Below are positions 51,572-61,571 of a DNA stretch of 64,000 bases, piece after piece. The notes under the pieces are model-generated. The model saw nothing but the letters and a program-made list of their open reading frames with translations, did not search any database and was not told the DNA's origin. The translations under genes were made by a program, and so were the position numbers. The DNA is from JBDIAG01 sp047974565. GTDB lineage: Bacteria > Actinomycetota > Actinomycetes > Actinomycetales > CAWJMD01. Location: the NCBI GenBank assembly GCA_047974565.1, contig JBKECN010000089.1, positions 1 to 64,000 on the forward strand, written 5' to 3'. The first letter of the stretch is position 1; each line of letters begins with the position of its first letter.

Positions 51572-52528
51572 TCACAGGTTGGCCACGTCCGCGGCCTTGC
51601 CCCTGACCGCGTCGGCCGCAGCCTTGAGCCCGTTCAGTTCGGTCTCGGTCAGTGGCGTCTCGACGACCTTGCGCACGCCTTCCCGGCCGATCTCGGCCTC
51701 CACGCCCAGGTACACCCCGTCGATGCCGAACTCGCCGTCCACCCACGCGCAGACGGGCATCACGGCACCGGAGTCCTCGGCGACGGCACGTGCCATTCGG
51801 GCGGCGGCCGCGGAGGGGGCGTAGAACGCCGACCCGGACTTCAGCAGGGCCACCACCTCGGCGCCACCGTTGCGGGTGCGCTGCACGAGGGCGTCGATCT
51901 CCTCGGCCGACAGCACGTCGGCCAGCGGCTTGCCGTCGACCGTGCACTGGCTCGGTACCGGGACCATCGTGTCCCCGTGCGAGCCGAGGGTGAGGGTCTT
52001 GACAGAGCCGACCTCGACCCCGCACTTCTCGGCGACGGAGTTGGTGAAGCGGGCGGTGTCCAGCATGCCTGCCTGGCCCAGGACGCGCTTCTTGTCGAAC
52101 CCGCTGGCCAACTGGGCCAGGGTGGTCATCTCGTCGAGAGGGTTGGAGACGTTGATGATCACCGCGTCGGGGGCGTAGCGGGCGATGTTCTCCGCCACCC
52201 CGCGCACGATCTTGGCGTTGACCTCGAGCAGGTCCATCCGGGACATGCCCGGCTTGCGGGGCAGCCCCGCGGTGACCACGACGATGTCCGACCCCTCGAT
52301 CGCCTGGTAGCCCTCGCCCTCGGGGGTGGTGGTCTGGCCCACGACAAGGGTCTCGAAACCCTCGACCGGGCGGGACTGGTTGAGGTCGAGTGCCAGGCCC
52401 TCGGCCCAGCCATCCTTGATGTCGGTCATCACGACCTTGTCGAAGATGTCGTACTCGGCCAGGCGCTGTGCGGTGGTCGATCCGTAGTAGCCGGACCCTA
52501 CGACGGTGACAATGCCCTTGCGTGCCAT
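51572..52528 (-). CDS. mdh: Malate dehydrogenase (LDH/MDH type)
   Basis: 318 residues from ATG 52528, chosen because GGTGGAGGAA lies just upstream. It oxidises malate to oxaloacetate with NAD in the TCA cycle. The nucleotide-binding loop is VVGSGYYGSTTA, followed by the NAD-selecting Asp in VVMTDIKDG. The substrate loop GLPRKPGMSRMDLL is of the malate type. Also visible are NVSNPLD, the Asp/Arg block GQAGMLDTARF and the catalytic His in TLGSHGDTMVPV. Length is normal. It is transcribed alone, with a strong terminator. In relatives mdh is commonly near folD; here they are 4 kb apart. Confidence 0.93.
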   Translation of the reverse strand: MARKGIVTVVGSGYYGSTTAQRLAEYDIFDKVVMTDIKDGWAEGLALDLNQSRPVEGFETLVVGQTTTPEGEGYQAIEGSDIVVVTAGLPRKPGMSRMDLLEVNAKIVRGVAENIARYAPDAVIINVSNPLDEMTTLAQLASGFDKKRVLGQAGMLDTARFTNSVAEKCGVEVGSVKTLTLGSHGDTMVPVPSQCTVDGKPLADVLSAEEIDALVQRTRNGGAEVVALLKSGSAFYAPSAAAARMARAVAEDSGAVMPVCAWVDGEFGIDGVYLGVEAEIGREGVRKVVETPLTETELNGLKAAADAVRGKAADVANL

Positions 52529-52694
52529 GGACGATTCCTCCACCTAGACGTTGTGGTGCTGCGCGGGCCGTCCCCAGCGTCAGCGCGTCTGCGCAGGCTA
52601 CCGCCAGCACGCCGCGCCCGATCCGGGGGGTGGGCTTGGCCGAGGTGGTGATGGTGGCCGATCGGTTGCGCTGATGACCCGCTGCTCGGCTCGC

Positions 52695-54530
52695 CTACTT
52701 GCCCAGGGTCACCGTCGACCCGGGGGCGGGCTCACCGGCGGCCCGCGGCGGGCGAATCCCCAGGTCGAGGTTCGGCTCGGTGGGCAGCCCAGGTGCCTGC
52801 ACGACGAGCACCGCGATGTCGTCGGCGGCCACATCGTCCTGGTAACGCAGCACTGCATCCAGGACGCCTTCGGCGATGGTGTGCGCGGATGCGTCGCGCA
52901 GTTGCTCCAGCACGTCGGCCAGGCCCTCCTCGCCGAAGAACTCGCGGCCCGCGCGGGCCTCACTCACCCCGTCGGTGTAACTGACCAGGGCGTCGCCGGG
53001 ACGCAGCAGCACCGTGCTGTCCTCGGTCTCGACCAGGTCGAGCAGACCGATCGCGGTACCGGGCTCGCCGACCGGGCGGATCGGCAGATCCGGGTCGGCG
53101 GGGACGAGGAAGGGCTTGGGGTGCCCACCCAGGCACAGGGTCACCTCGAGGTCGTCCCCCCGTCGGCGCATCCGACCGTGCACGAGGGTCAGGTAGATCT
53201 CCTGGTCCTCGGTCTCGGCCAACAGCTGGGCGTTGAGGGTCTGCACCGTCTGGGAGGGCGAATCCTCAGGCTTGGTCAGGGCGCGCAGGGTGTAGCGGGC
53301 CAGCGCCGTTACCGCGGCGGAGCGGGCACCCTTGCCGGAGACGTCTCCGAGCGCGAAGGCCCAGGAGTCCTCGATCGGGTAGACGTCGTAGAAGTCCCCG
53401 CCGATCTCCTCACCGCCGCCGGCCGGACGGTACTCCGCGCCCAGGCTCACCCCGGGCACCTCGGGCAGTCGATCCGGTCGCAGCGAGCGGCTCAGGGTGG
53501 CCGCCACCCGCGCCTGCTCGGCAAGCATCGTGGCCCGCTGGCGTTCCATCCGTCGTCGTTCGGAGATGTCCCGCAGCACCACCAGTCGGCCGGTCTCGTG
53601 CCCGGCCCGGTGTGGCAGGTCCGAGACCTGCGCCTCGTACATCCGGCTGTCGCTGGGAGAATCGATGCGCACTTCGCTGGTGCCCAGCCGTGTGACGGTA
53701 GTGGCCAATGGCACCGGCAACGGGTCGCCGCGCCAGTTGCGCCGGGTCTGCCAGCCCAGGGCCACGATTCCGGCCGGGTTGGCGTCCACCACGTGGTAAT
53801 CGGGGTCCAGGACGACCACGCCGTCCTGCATGCCCTCCACCACCTGGCTGTGGGCGATCGGCGCCAGCCGGATGAGGTGCTCCTGCACCAGGCCCCAGGT
53901 GAGCCCGGCGCAGGACAGGGTGAACGCGACGGGCGTGTAATCGAACTGGTCGAAGGGAGCGATCCGAAGATTGAAGGCGATGCTCGCCATGAAGGGCAGC
54001 AGCACGGCTACCGCGAGGATGAAGACCTCGAATCGATACGAATGCGATCGTCGGGCCAGCATGGCGACGAAGCCCACGGCCGTGGCCACCATGATGAGCA
54101 TCGTGTAGGCCAGGTGGCCCCAGAACACCGGGCCGCTCTGCACCACCCCGTCGGCGTCGGTGAAGCGGACCAGGTCGCGGGTCGAGGGGATGGCCAGTAG
54201 CAGCAGCACCAGCACCGGTTCGATCACCATCGCGATGATCACCCAGGAGTTCACCCAGTCGTCACGCCCGGACCAGTACAGGGTGAAGATCAGCCAGGCG
54301 ATCGGCATGGCTCCGACACCGACATACTTGAAGGCGCCGAAAAGTTCATTGAGGGCGCCGGAGAATCCCAGTTCGGCTGCGTACGACAGCGACCAGACGG
54401 TGGCGGCCAGCATCACCGCGACCAGTGCCTGGCCGGCCCGCCCGTCCCGGCGGGCACCGACGAAGGAGGCCAGCAGGAGGTTCACGAGCGAACAACCGAC
54501 GAGCAACACGATCATCATCGCCGTCTCCAC
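52695..54530 (-). CDS. 7TM-PAS-SpoIIE phosphatase (PP2C-type) signalling protein
   Basis: 611 residues from GTG 54530, chosen because GGAGGTG lies 5 nt upstream. Residues ~1-225 form about seven hydrophobic segments like the HisK_N 7TM sensor. Residues ~230-330 are a PAS domain (VVEGMQDGVVVLDPDYHVVD, ending LRDISERRRMERQR). After a short coiled coil, residues ~370-580 are a SpoIIE/PP2C phosphatase with metal-binding GGDFYDVYP, ALGDVSGKGARSA and DALVSYTDGVSEAR. Such proteins dephosphorylate anti-anti-sigma (SpoIIAA/STAS) proteins and so activate stress sigma factors. No STAS or anti-sigma gene lies next to it. The stimulus is unknown. Confidence 0.9.
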   Translation of the reverse strand: METAMMIVLLVGCSLVNLLLASFVGARRDGRAGQALVAVMLAATVWSLSYAAELGFSGALNELFGAFKYVGVGAMPIAWLIFTLYWSGRDDWVNSWVIIAMVIEPVLVLLLLAIPSTRDLVRFTDADGVVQSGPVFWGHLAYTMLIMVATAVGFVAMLARRSHSYRFEVFILAVAVLLPFMASIAFNLRIAPFDQFDYTPVAFTLSCAGLTWGLVQEHLIRLAPIAHSQVVEGMQDGVVVLDPDYHVVDANPAGIVALGWQTRRNWRGDPLPVPLATTVTRLGTSEVRIDSPSDSRMYEAQVSDLPHRAGHETGRLVVLRDISERRRMERQRATMLAEQARVAATLSRSLRPDRLPEVPGVSLGAEYRPAGGGEEIGGDFYDVYPIEDSWAFALGDVSGKGARSAAVTALARYTLRALTKPEDSPSQTVQTLNAQLLAETEDQEIYLTLVHGRMRRRGDDLEVTLCLGGHPKPFLVPADPDLPIRPVGEPGTAIGLLDLVETEDSTVLLRPGDALVSYTDGVSEARAGREFFGEEGLADVLEQLRDASAHTIAEGVLDAVLRYQDDVAADDIAVLVVQAPGLPTEPNLDLGIRPPRAAGEPAPGSTVTLGK

Positions 54531-54842
54531 CGCCCACCTCCTTCCAGACCCTCGCCAGCGCATGCCTCGGCCAGACACCTCGGCACTACGCTCATCGGCA
54601 CCCGCGACGGATACCTTGAGTCCCCAGATTAGTCTGACCGTGTGATCGATCTCGGGTGATCAGGTGACTGTGCGCGCCGTCCGTAAATCGGATCTTGTCC
54701 CAAATACTCATAGAAGCCGACCTTGGGCGCCCGTCGGGTGAGGTGGCGGACGGCGAGGCGAGGTGGGCCGCCTGAGTGCGGCCGTGGTCACCCACGGTGA
54801 CGGTCCCGGGCCCGAGCCCGGCAGGTCCGAAGAGGAGGAGCG
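54531..54842. other. Divergent promoter region between the SpoIIE phosphatase and MNIO genes
   Basis: 312 bp with no gene. AGATTAGTCT (54627-54636) contains a -10-like hexamer in each direction: TAGTCT on + (54630-54635) and TAATCT on - (54632-54627). Confidence 0.35.
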
Positions 54843-55769
54843 ATGACGTCCGGCACCAAGACGCCAAGGCCGGGGTCGCTCGGCGGGGTGGGGATCGGCT
54901 GGCGCGAGCCGTTGGCGGATCTGCTCACGGATCTGGCGACCAGGGGGCGTCTGGGTTTCAGCGAGGTGATCGCCGAGCGGATCGGGGACCGGCCACCCGA
55001 GGGCGTGCGCGAGTTGCTCGACCGGTCGGTCCCGGTGATCGCCCACGGTGTCGGGCTGGGTCTGGCCGGGGCGCATCGCCCCGATCCAGCTCGGCTCGCT
55101 CGCCTGACCCGGGCCGCGCAGGTGCTCGGCTCGCCGCTGGTCAGTGAGCACGTGGCCTTCGTCCGGGCGAGTGCGCCCGCCCACGACCCCCGCGCTCGGC
55201 TGCATGCGGACGTCCTGGAGGCCGGCCATCTGGTGCCCGGGCCCCGCACCCGCCAGAGTCTGCGGATACTGGTGGCCAATGTGCGCGAGACGATGGCCGA
55301 ACTGCCGGTGCCGCTCGCCCTGGAGAACCCGGCCTCGACCCTGCCCTGGCCGGAGGACGAACTCGACGAGATCACCTTCCTGTCCGAACTCGTGCAGCAG
55401 ACGGGCTGCTGGCTGCTGCTGGACCTGGCCAACCTGCGAGTGTCGGCGCACACCGACGCCTTGGTCGGACGGCGGACCGATCCGGTGGAGGTGCTGACCC
55501 GGATCCCCTGGGAGCGGGTCGCCTACACGCACGTGGCGGGCGGTGCCGAGCACGACGGCATCCTGCTGGACACCCACGCTCATCCGATCGCCGATGAGGT
55601 GTATGCGCTGGTGGCTCAGATGCTGGACGCCTCGCCCGACCCGCCCGGGGTGCTGATCGAGCGAGACAGCCAGATCGATCCGGTACAGACCGAGGCGGAA
55701 TGGCAACGGCTAGCGCGGATGGTGGACCGCACGACCGGGAGTGCCGGTTGGCCCGGGGCCTATCCGTGA
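54843..55769 (+). CDS. DUF692/MNIO-family multinuclear non-heme iron enzyme (MbnB/TglH-like)
   Basis: 308 residues from ATG 54843, with AGGAGGAG just upstream. The TIM-barrel family's metal-ligand segments are all present in order: HGVGLGL (His68), SEHVAF (Glu102, His103), LENPAS (Glu161, Asn162), LLLDLANL (Asp194, Asn197), HVAGG (His230), DTHAHP (Asp243, His245, His247) and LIERDSQID. In the usual DVNN motif the first Asn is Ala196. Characterised members modify cysteine residues of ribosomally made peptides (oxazolone/thioamide in methanobactin; carbon excision in TglH). It is the first gene of a three-gene set with a SCO6045-like partner and a Cys-rich membrane peptide, the probable substrate. 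Confidence 0.88.
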   Translation: MTSGTKTPRPGSLGGVGIGWREPLADLLTDLATRGRLGFSEVIAERIGDRPPEGVRELLDRSVPVIAHGVGLGLAGAHRPDPARLARLTRAAQVLGSPLVSEHVAFVRASAPAHDPRARLHADVLEAGHLVPGPRTRQSLRILVANVRETMAELPVPLALENPASTLPWPEDELDEITFLSELVQQTGCWLLLDLANLRVSAHTDALVGRRTDPVEVLTRIPWERVAYTHVAGGAEHDGILLDTHAHPIADEVYALVAQMLDASPDPPGVLIERDSQIDPVQTEAEWQRLARMVDRTTGSAGWPGAYP

Positions 55770-55836
55770 ACAGCGGCCTGGGGCCGCAAAGCGCGCTGGG
55801 CGGGAACCAATCCGGCGGCCGGTGCATCCATGGCAC

Positions 55837-55870
55837 CATCGAATGGCACATGACATCGAATGGCACATGA
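55837..55870 (+). repeat. Perfect 17-bp tandem duplication in the MNIO operon
   Basis: CATCGAATGGCACATGA occurs at 55837-55853 and again, directly adjoining, at 55854-55870. It lies in the 123-bp gap between the MNIO and partner genes, about 25 bp before the partner's start. Confidence 0.9.
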
Positions 55871-55892
55871 CCTGGTATCCGAGGAGGGCAGC

Positions 55893-56414
55893 ATGAGGCA
55901 GGCGTCGACCATCATGGCCTCGCACCACGTCGGGCCCGCAGCCGACCAGCTGCTGCCAGCTGACACTCTCGAGCGCGAGCGCTGGGAGTTGGGCAGCCGC
56001 CAGGCGCAGGTGCTCACCGCGCTGCTCGTGGGGCAGACCCCGGTCGGCTTCCACCCGGATGCCTGCGCCGCCACCGGGCGGGTGCTGCGTGGCAAGCGGT
56101 GGCGGTCCGCCCGCACCGCGGTCCCGGGCCTGACCGACCTGCCCGAGGCCCGCGACGTGTTCGTCGAGTTCGCCCGGGTAGTGCCCCCGCGAGGGTGTGC
56201 CCATGACGATGCGGATGCCTTCCTGGCCTGGGCCGTTCGGCGGGGTCGATTGGGCCGGGCGGGGGAGGCGTTGTGGCTGCGCCGTGAGGTCCGGGCCTGG
56301 CGCCGGTCGATCGCCCTGGTCCGTCACCCCCGGCCGGCGATCATCCTGGCTCTGGGGGATCGGGTCGTCGAGATCGGGCTGTGGCCGTGGGGCGCCCGCC
56401 CGGGCACGTGCTGA
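55893..56414 (+). CDS. SCO6045-like partner protein of the MNIO
   Basis: 173 residues from ATG 55893 with GAGGAGGG 3 nt upstream. The sequence is mainly helical. The block RQAQVLTALLVGQTPVGF (residues 36-53), HPDACAATGRVL, then RGKRWRSARTAVPGL and VFVEFARVVPPRG, matches the pattern of proteins annotated as SCO6045-like, which are encoded next to or fused to DUF692 proteins in actinobacteria. By analogy with MbnC/TglI it probably recruits the precursor peptide to the enzyme; that role is inferred. The C-terminal part (ALWLRREVRAWRRSIALV) is basic. It ends in a Cys (PGTC). It is followed after 16 nt by the Cys-rich peptide gene. Confidence 0.72.
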   Translation: MRQASTIMASHHVGPAADQLLPADTLERERWELGSRQAQVLTALLVGQTPVGFHPDACAATGRVLRGKRWRSARTAVPGLTDLPEARDVFVEFARVVPPRGCAHDDADAFLAWAVRRGRLGRAGEALWLRREVRAWRRSIALVRHPRPAIILALGDRVVEIGLWPWGARPGTC

Positions 56415-56430
56415 GAATGGGGCTGCGGAC

Positions 56431-56694
56431 ATGCTGAGATCGGACACCATCATCGTTGTCGTGCTGCTGGGGGCGCTCTTCCTGCTCGCGGTCGTCCTGG
56501 TCGCGGTGGTCTTCGCCACCGCCCTGGCCCGTGGTCAGACCCGCCGGCCACCTAGGCGGTCGGGTCGCCGTCGATTCGCCGGTGGCGACGGGGACTGGGA
56601 CTCAGATTCGGATTCGGGCTGCGGCTCCGGCGACTCGAGTTGCGGGTCCAGCTGTGGGTCGAGTTGCGGCTCCGGTTGTGGCGGTGGTGACTGA
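56431..56694 (+). CDS. Membrane-anchored Cys/Gly/Ser-rich small protein, candidate MNIO substrate
   Basis: 87 residues from ATG 56431, 16 nt after the partner gene; the ribosome-binding site is weak. Residues ~6-33 are a single hydrophobic helix, followed by a very basic stretch (RRPPRRSGRRR, 38-48) that by the positive-inside rule puts the C-terminus in the cytoplasm. An acidic spacer (DGDWDSDSDS) leads to the tail with Cys64, 71, 75, 79 and 83 in CGSSC/CGSGC spacing. Such Cys/Gly tails are seen in TIGR04222-type proteins encoded with DUF692 enzymes, but here the usual N-terminal domain is missing. Modification of these cysteines by the MNIO is an inference from gene order and tail composition. 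Confidence 0.7.
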   Translation: MLRSDTIIVVVLLGALFLLAVVLVAVVFATALARGQTRRPPRRSGRRRFAGGDGDWDSDSDSGCGSGDSSCGSSCGSSCGSGCGGGD

Positions 56695-56710
56695 GCCCAC
56701 AGTCACCACC
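56681..56710 (+). terminator. Hairpin spanning the stop codon of the Cys-rich gene
   Basis: GGTGGTGACTG (the last codons and stop of the gene) is perfectly complementary to CAGTCACCACC a few bases downstream (loop AGCCCA). The downstream arm is then repeated in the 18-bp array. Confidence 0.6.
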
Positions 56711-56769
56711 GGACCCACAGTCACCACTGCACCCACAGTCACCACTGGACCCACAGCCACCGCCGCGGC
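56698..56769. repeat. Four 18-bp repeats between the MNIO operon and folD
   Basis: ACCCACAGTCACCACTGS-type units occur four times, the last one diverged. Each carries CAGTCACCAC (CAGCCACCGC in the last), the complement of the 3' end of the Cys-rich gene. On the minus strand, in the folD frame past its stop, the units read GDCGSSGDCGCSGDCG. Confidence 0.85.
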
Positions 56770-56800
56770 AGGGTAGCTCTTCCAGTTCGGACCGGCAGCC

Positions 56801-57673
56801 TCACAGCCGCTCGGCGGCCTCCACGACGTTGGTCAGCAGCAGCGCACGGGTCATCGGGCCGACCCCGCCGGGGTTCGGCGAGACCCACGAAGCGACCTCG
56901 CGCACCGAGTCGTCGAGGTCCCCGCGCAGGTGTGACCTGCCGTCCTCGCCCGCGACCCGGGAGACTCCCACGTCCAGCAGCACTGCACCGGGCTTGACCA
57001 TGTCCTTGGTGATCAGGCCCGGCACGCCTGCCGCCGCGACGACGATGTCGGCCCGGCGGACGTGGTCGGCCAGATCCCGGGTTCCGGTGTGGCAGAGCAT
57101 CGCGGTGGCGTTGATGGAGCGCCGGGTGAGCAGCAGTCCCATGGTGCGACCGACGGTGATGCCGCGTCCCACCACGCACACCTCCTTGCCGGCCAGGTCG
57201 ATGTCGTGTCGCAACATCAGTTCGATGACGCCGCGGGGAGTGCACGGCAGCGGGGAGTCGATCCGCTCGTTCACCCGCAGGACGAGCCTGCCCAGGTTCG
57301 TCGGATGCAGACCGTCGGCGTCCTTGTCCGGGTCGATGAGTTCGAGCACGCGCTGCTCGTCCAGGCCCTTGGGCAGGGGTAGTTGGACGATGAAGCCGTG
57401 GCAGGCCGGGTCCTCGTTGAGGGCGCGCACGGCGTCCTCCACCTCGCCCTGGGTTGCCTCGGCGGGCAGTTCGGCGCGGATCGAGGCGATGCCGACTTCG
57501 GCGCAGTCCCGGTGCTTGGCACGCACGTAGGAGGCGCTGGCCGGGTCGTCCCCGACAAGGAGGGTGCCCAGGCCGGGGACGATGCCGCGCTCGGCCAGCG
57601 CGGCTACCCGCTCGGTGAGTTCGGCCTTGATGGTGGCGGCGGTCGCGGTGCCGTCGAGCAGTTGAGCGCTCAC
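56801..57673 (-). CDS. folD: Methylenetetrahydrofolate dehydrogenase/methenyl-THF cyclohydrolase
   Basis: 290 residues from GTG 57673. FolD interconverts 5,10-methylene-THF and 10-formyl-THF, supplying purN and purH. Visible: the catalytic Tyr/Lys in SYVRAKHRDC, VQLPLPKGLD, the DKDADGLHP loop, PCTPRGVIELM, the NADP-binding VVGRGITVGRTMG (a variant of the usual GRSxxVGxP), VVAAAGVPGLI and the C-terminal NPGGVGPMTRALLLTN. Length is normal. No close Shine-Dalgarno sequence is seen (AAAGGA is 13 nt away). It converges on the MNIO operon and follows argS on the same strand with ~195 bp between. Confidence 0.95.
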   Translation of the reverse strand: MSAQLLDGTATAATIKAELTERVAALAERGIVPGLGTLLVGDDPASASYVRAKHRDCAEVGIASIRAELPAEATQGEVEDAVRALNEDPACHGFIVQLPLPKGLDEQRVLELIDPDKDADGLHPTNLGRLVLRVNERIDSPLPCTPRGVIELMLRHDIDLAGKEVCVVGRGITVGRTMGLLLTRRSINATAMLCHTGTRDLADHVRRADIVVAAAGVPGLITKDMVKPGAVLLDVGVSRVAGEDGRSHLRGDLDDSVREVASWVSPNPGGVGPMTRALLLTNVVEAAERL

Positions 57674-57868
57674 GTGAGGTCGTTGGTCCTTTGTCCGGTG
57701 CGGATGGGGTGCCGGGGCGCCGGACGGGCGGGCCTGAGCCGGTCGTGCGGTGTCCTGGTCGTGCGGTGTCGGAGAAATCTGCCTTCCCGGGGCCCCCGAA
57801 CGCAAGTCCACTCCTGTCGCCGATACCCGAGCCCGACCGGGATGCTACGAACGGCAGCGTGCCCGCGC

Positions 57869-59656
<1,788 letters not shown>

Positions 59657-59784
59657 CGCCGAGCCTGCCCCTTCGCCCGGCGGGTACCCGACGAAACGCC
59701 GCGTGGGAACCGCCGCTGCCTGCGGACGTGGCCCGGCGCGATGGCTCGCAGGCATCTCGGGTGCCTGCCGCCGGTGCGGACGTG

Positions 59785-59790
59785 CACAAT
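59785..59790 (+). promoter_or_regulatory. -10-like CACAAT before trpS
   Basis: CACAAT is followed by 7 nt and the ATG at 59798, a variant of the leaderless arrangement seen before other genes. Confidence 0.35.
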
Positions 59791-59797
59791 GGCGCCC

Positions 59798-60823
59798 ATG
59801 CCTACCCCAGCCACCGGCGCACCCGCCCGCCTGTTCTCCGGCATGCAGCCCACCTCGGGCTCGCTGCACCTGGGCAACTATCTGGGGGCACTGGTCAACT
59901 GGGTGCGGATGCAGGACGAGTTCTCGGCCATCTACTGCGTCGTCGATCTGCACTCGATCACCGCCGACCCGCCTGCTCCGGACGAGCTACGGGCCAGGAT
60001 CCGGGCCACCGCCGCGCAGTATCTGGCCGCTGGTATCGACCCGTCCCGCTCCATCCTGTTCGCCCAGTCGCACGTCCCCCAGCACACCGAGCTGGCCTGG
60101 GTGCTCAACTGCCTGGCCGGCTACGGCGAGGCTGCCCGGATGACCCAGTTCAAGGACAAGACGGCCAAGGGCGGCACGGATTCGGCCAGCGTCGGGCTCT
60201 TCACCTATCCGGTGCTGATGGCCGCCGACATCCTGCTGTACGACGCCGCCGCCGTCCCCGTCGGGGAAGATCAGCGCCAGCACCTGGAACTGACCCGCAA
60301 CCTGGCCCAGCGATTCAACCATCGCTACGGTCCGACCTTCGTGGTGCCCGAGCCGTACATCCTCAAGGCCACCGCGAAGATCTACGACCTGCAGCAGCCC
60401 ACCGCCAAGATGAGCAAGTCCAATGCGGTCAGCGGCACGATCGAATTGCTCGACGATCCGAAGGTGGTGGCCAAGCGCATCAAGTCCGCGGTCACCGATA
60501 CCGGCCGCGAGGTGATCTACGACCCGGAGAACAAGCCGGGGGTGTCCAACCTGCTGGGCATCTACTCGGCGCTGACCGGGCGCGACCTCGCCGACCTGGA
60601 GGCCGGTTACCAGGGGCGCGGCTACGGCGACCTGAAGAAGGACCTGGCCGAGGTGGTGGTCGATGCCCTCACCCCGCTGCGCGCCCGCACCCTGGAACTG
60701 CTGGACGATCCGGCCGAGCTCGACGCCATCCTGGCTGCGGGCGCCGACCGAGCCACCGAGCTGGCCGCTCCGAAGATCGCTCAGGTCTATGAGGCGGTCG
60801 GCTTCCTGCCACGGGGCCGGTGA
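59798..60823 (+). CDS. trpS: Tryptophanyl-tRNA synthetase
   Basis: 341 residues from ATG 59798 (ATG 59789 is the alternative; the CACAAT hexamer favours 59798). Class I signatures are SGMQPTSGSLHLGNYLGAL (HIGH as HLGN) and AKMSKSNAV (KMSKS). VLMAADILLYDAAAVPVGEDQ binds tryptophan and the tRNA. Length is normal for bacterial TrpRS. It heads a run of trpS, 2H phosphoesterase and YihY-type protein, a recurrent order in actinobacteria. Confidence 0.96.
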   Translation: MPTPATGAPARLFSGMQPTSGSLHLGNYLGALVNWVRMQDEFSAIYCVVDLHSITADPPAPDELRARIRATAAQYLAAGIDPSRSILFAQSHVPQHTELAWVLNCLAGYGEAARMTQFKDKTAKGGTDSASVGLFTYPVLMAADILLYDAAAVPVGEDQRQHLELTRNLAQRFNHRYGPTFVVPEPYILKATAKIYDLQQPTAKMSKSNAVSGTIELLDDPKVVAKRIKSAVTDTGREVIYDPENKPGVSNLLGIYSALTGRDLADLEAGYQGRGYGDLKKDLAEVVVDALTPLRARTLELLDDPAELDAILAAGADRATELAAPKIAQVYEAVGFLPRGR

Positions 60824-60881
60824 GCCAGGGCCCGCCGACACCGGCCACGACACGACGAACGAGTGTGATTGGGTGGGTGAA

Positions 60882-61538
60882 GTGAGCGGATCACTGCACG
60901 CGCCGCCGGAGTCGGGGCCCCGGCCTGGCCCGTCGGGCGGGGCGGGAGCGGCAGTGCTCAGCACCAACGCGGTGCCCGGTCCACCAGGCAACGGCGCCGT
61001 GTCGATCGGCGTCGCCATCGCCCTGCCGCAGCGGGTCGCCGACGTCGTCCAGCGGGTGCGCACCCAGACCGGTGATCCGCTCGCCGGGGTGATCCCGCCG
61101 CACGTGACGTTGCTGCCGCCCACCCAGGTGCCGAGCCGGGCGTTGCCGCGGATCCGTCACCACCTGCTCGTCGCCGCCGGGCACCTGCCGCAGTTCCGGC
61201 TCCGCCTGGCCGGCACCGGCACCTTCCGGCCGGTGTCCAAGGTGGTCTTCCTCCAGGTCACCGAAGGCGCGCAGAACTGCGACGAACTGCAACGGCTGAT
61301 CAACACCGGGATACTGCACCGGCCCCTGCAATTCGCCTATCACCCGCACGTGACCCTCGGCCACGACGTGGCCGAGGAGCAGTTGGACGCGGCGAGCCGC
61401 CAACTCGCGGACTTCGTCGCCGACATCGAGGTGGCCGATTTCGGGCTCTACCGCTTCGACTCCGACGGGCGCTGGCGGGTCGACACGCTGGTCCGGCTGG
61501 GATGCGAGCCACGCAACGTCGCGCGAAGATCGTGGTGA
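60882..61538 (+). CDS. 2H phosphoesterase / 2'-5' RNA ligase family protein
   Basis: 218 residues from GTG 60882; GTG 60873 is possible. After ~45 residues of Pro/Gly-rich sequence, the 2H fold has both HxTx motifs: IPPHVTLLPPTQV and AYHPHVTLGHDV. The two histidines would act on cyclic phosphates or 2'-5' linkages in RNA or nucleotides; the physiological substrate of this actinobacterial group is unknown. It starts 58 bp after trpS and ends 33 bp before the YihY-type gene, so the three are probably co-transcribed. Confidence 0.82.
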   Translation: MSGSLHAPPESGPRPGPSGGAGAAVLSTNAVPGPPGNGAVSIGVAIALPQRVADVVQRVRTQTGDPLAGVIPPHVTLLPPTQVPSRALPRIRHHLLVAAGHLPQFRLRLAGTGTFRPVSKVVFLQVTEGAQNCDELQRLINTGILHRPLQFAYHPHVTLGHDVAEEQLDAASRQLADFVADIEVADFGLYRFDSDGRWRVDTLVRLGCEPRNVARRSW

Positions 61539-61571
61539 ACCACCCGCCGCCGACGACCCCTGGAGGCACCC

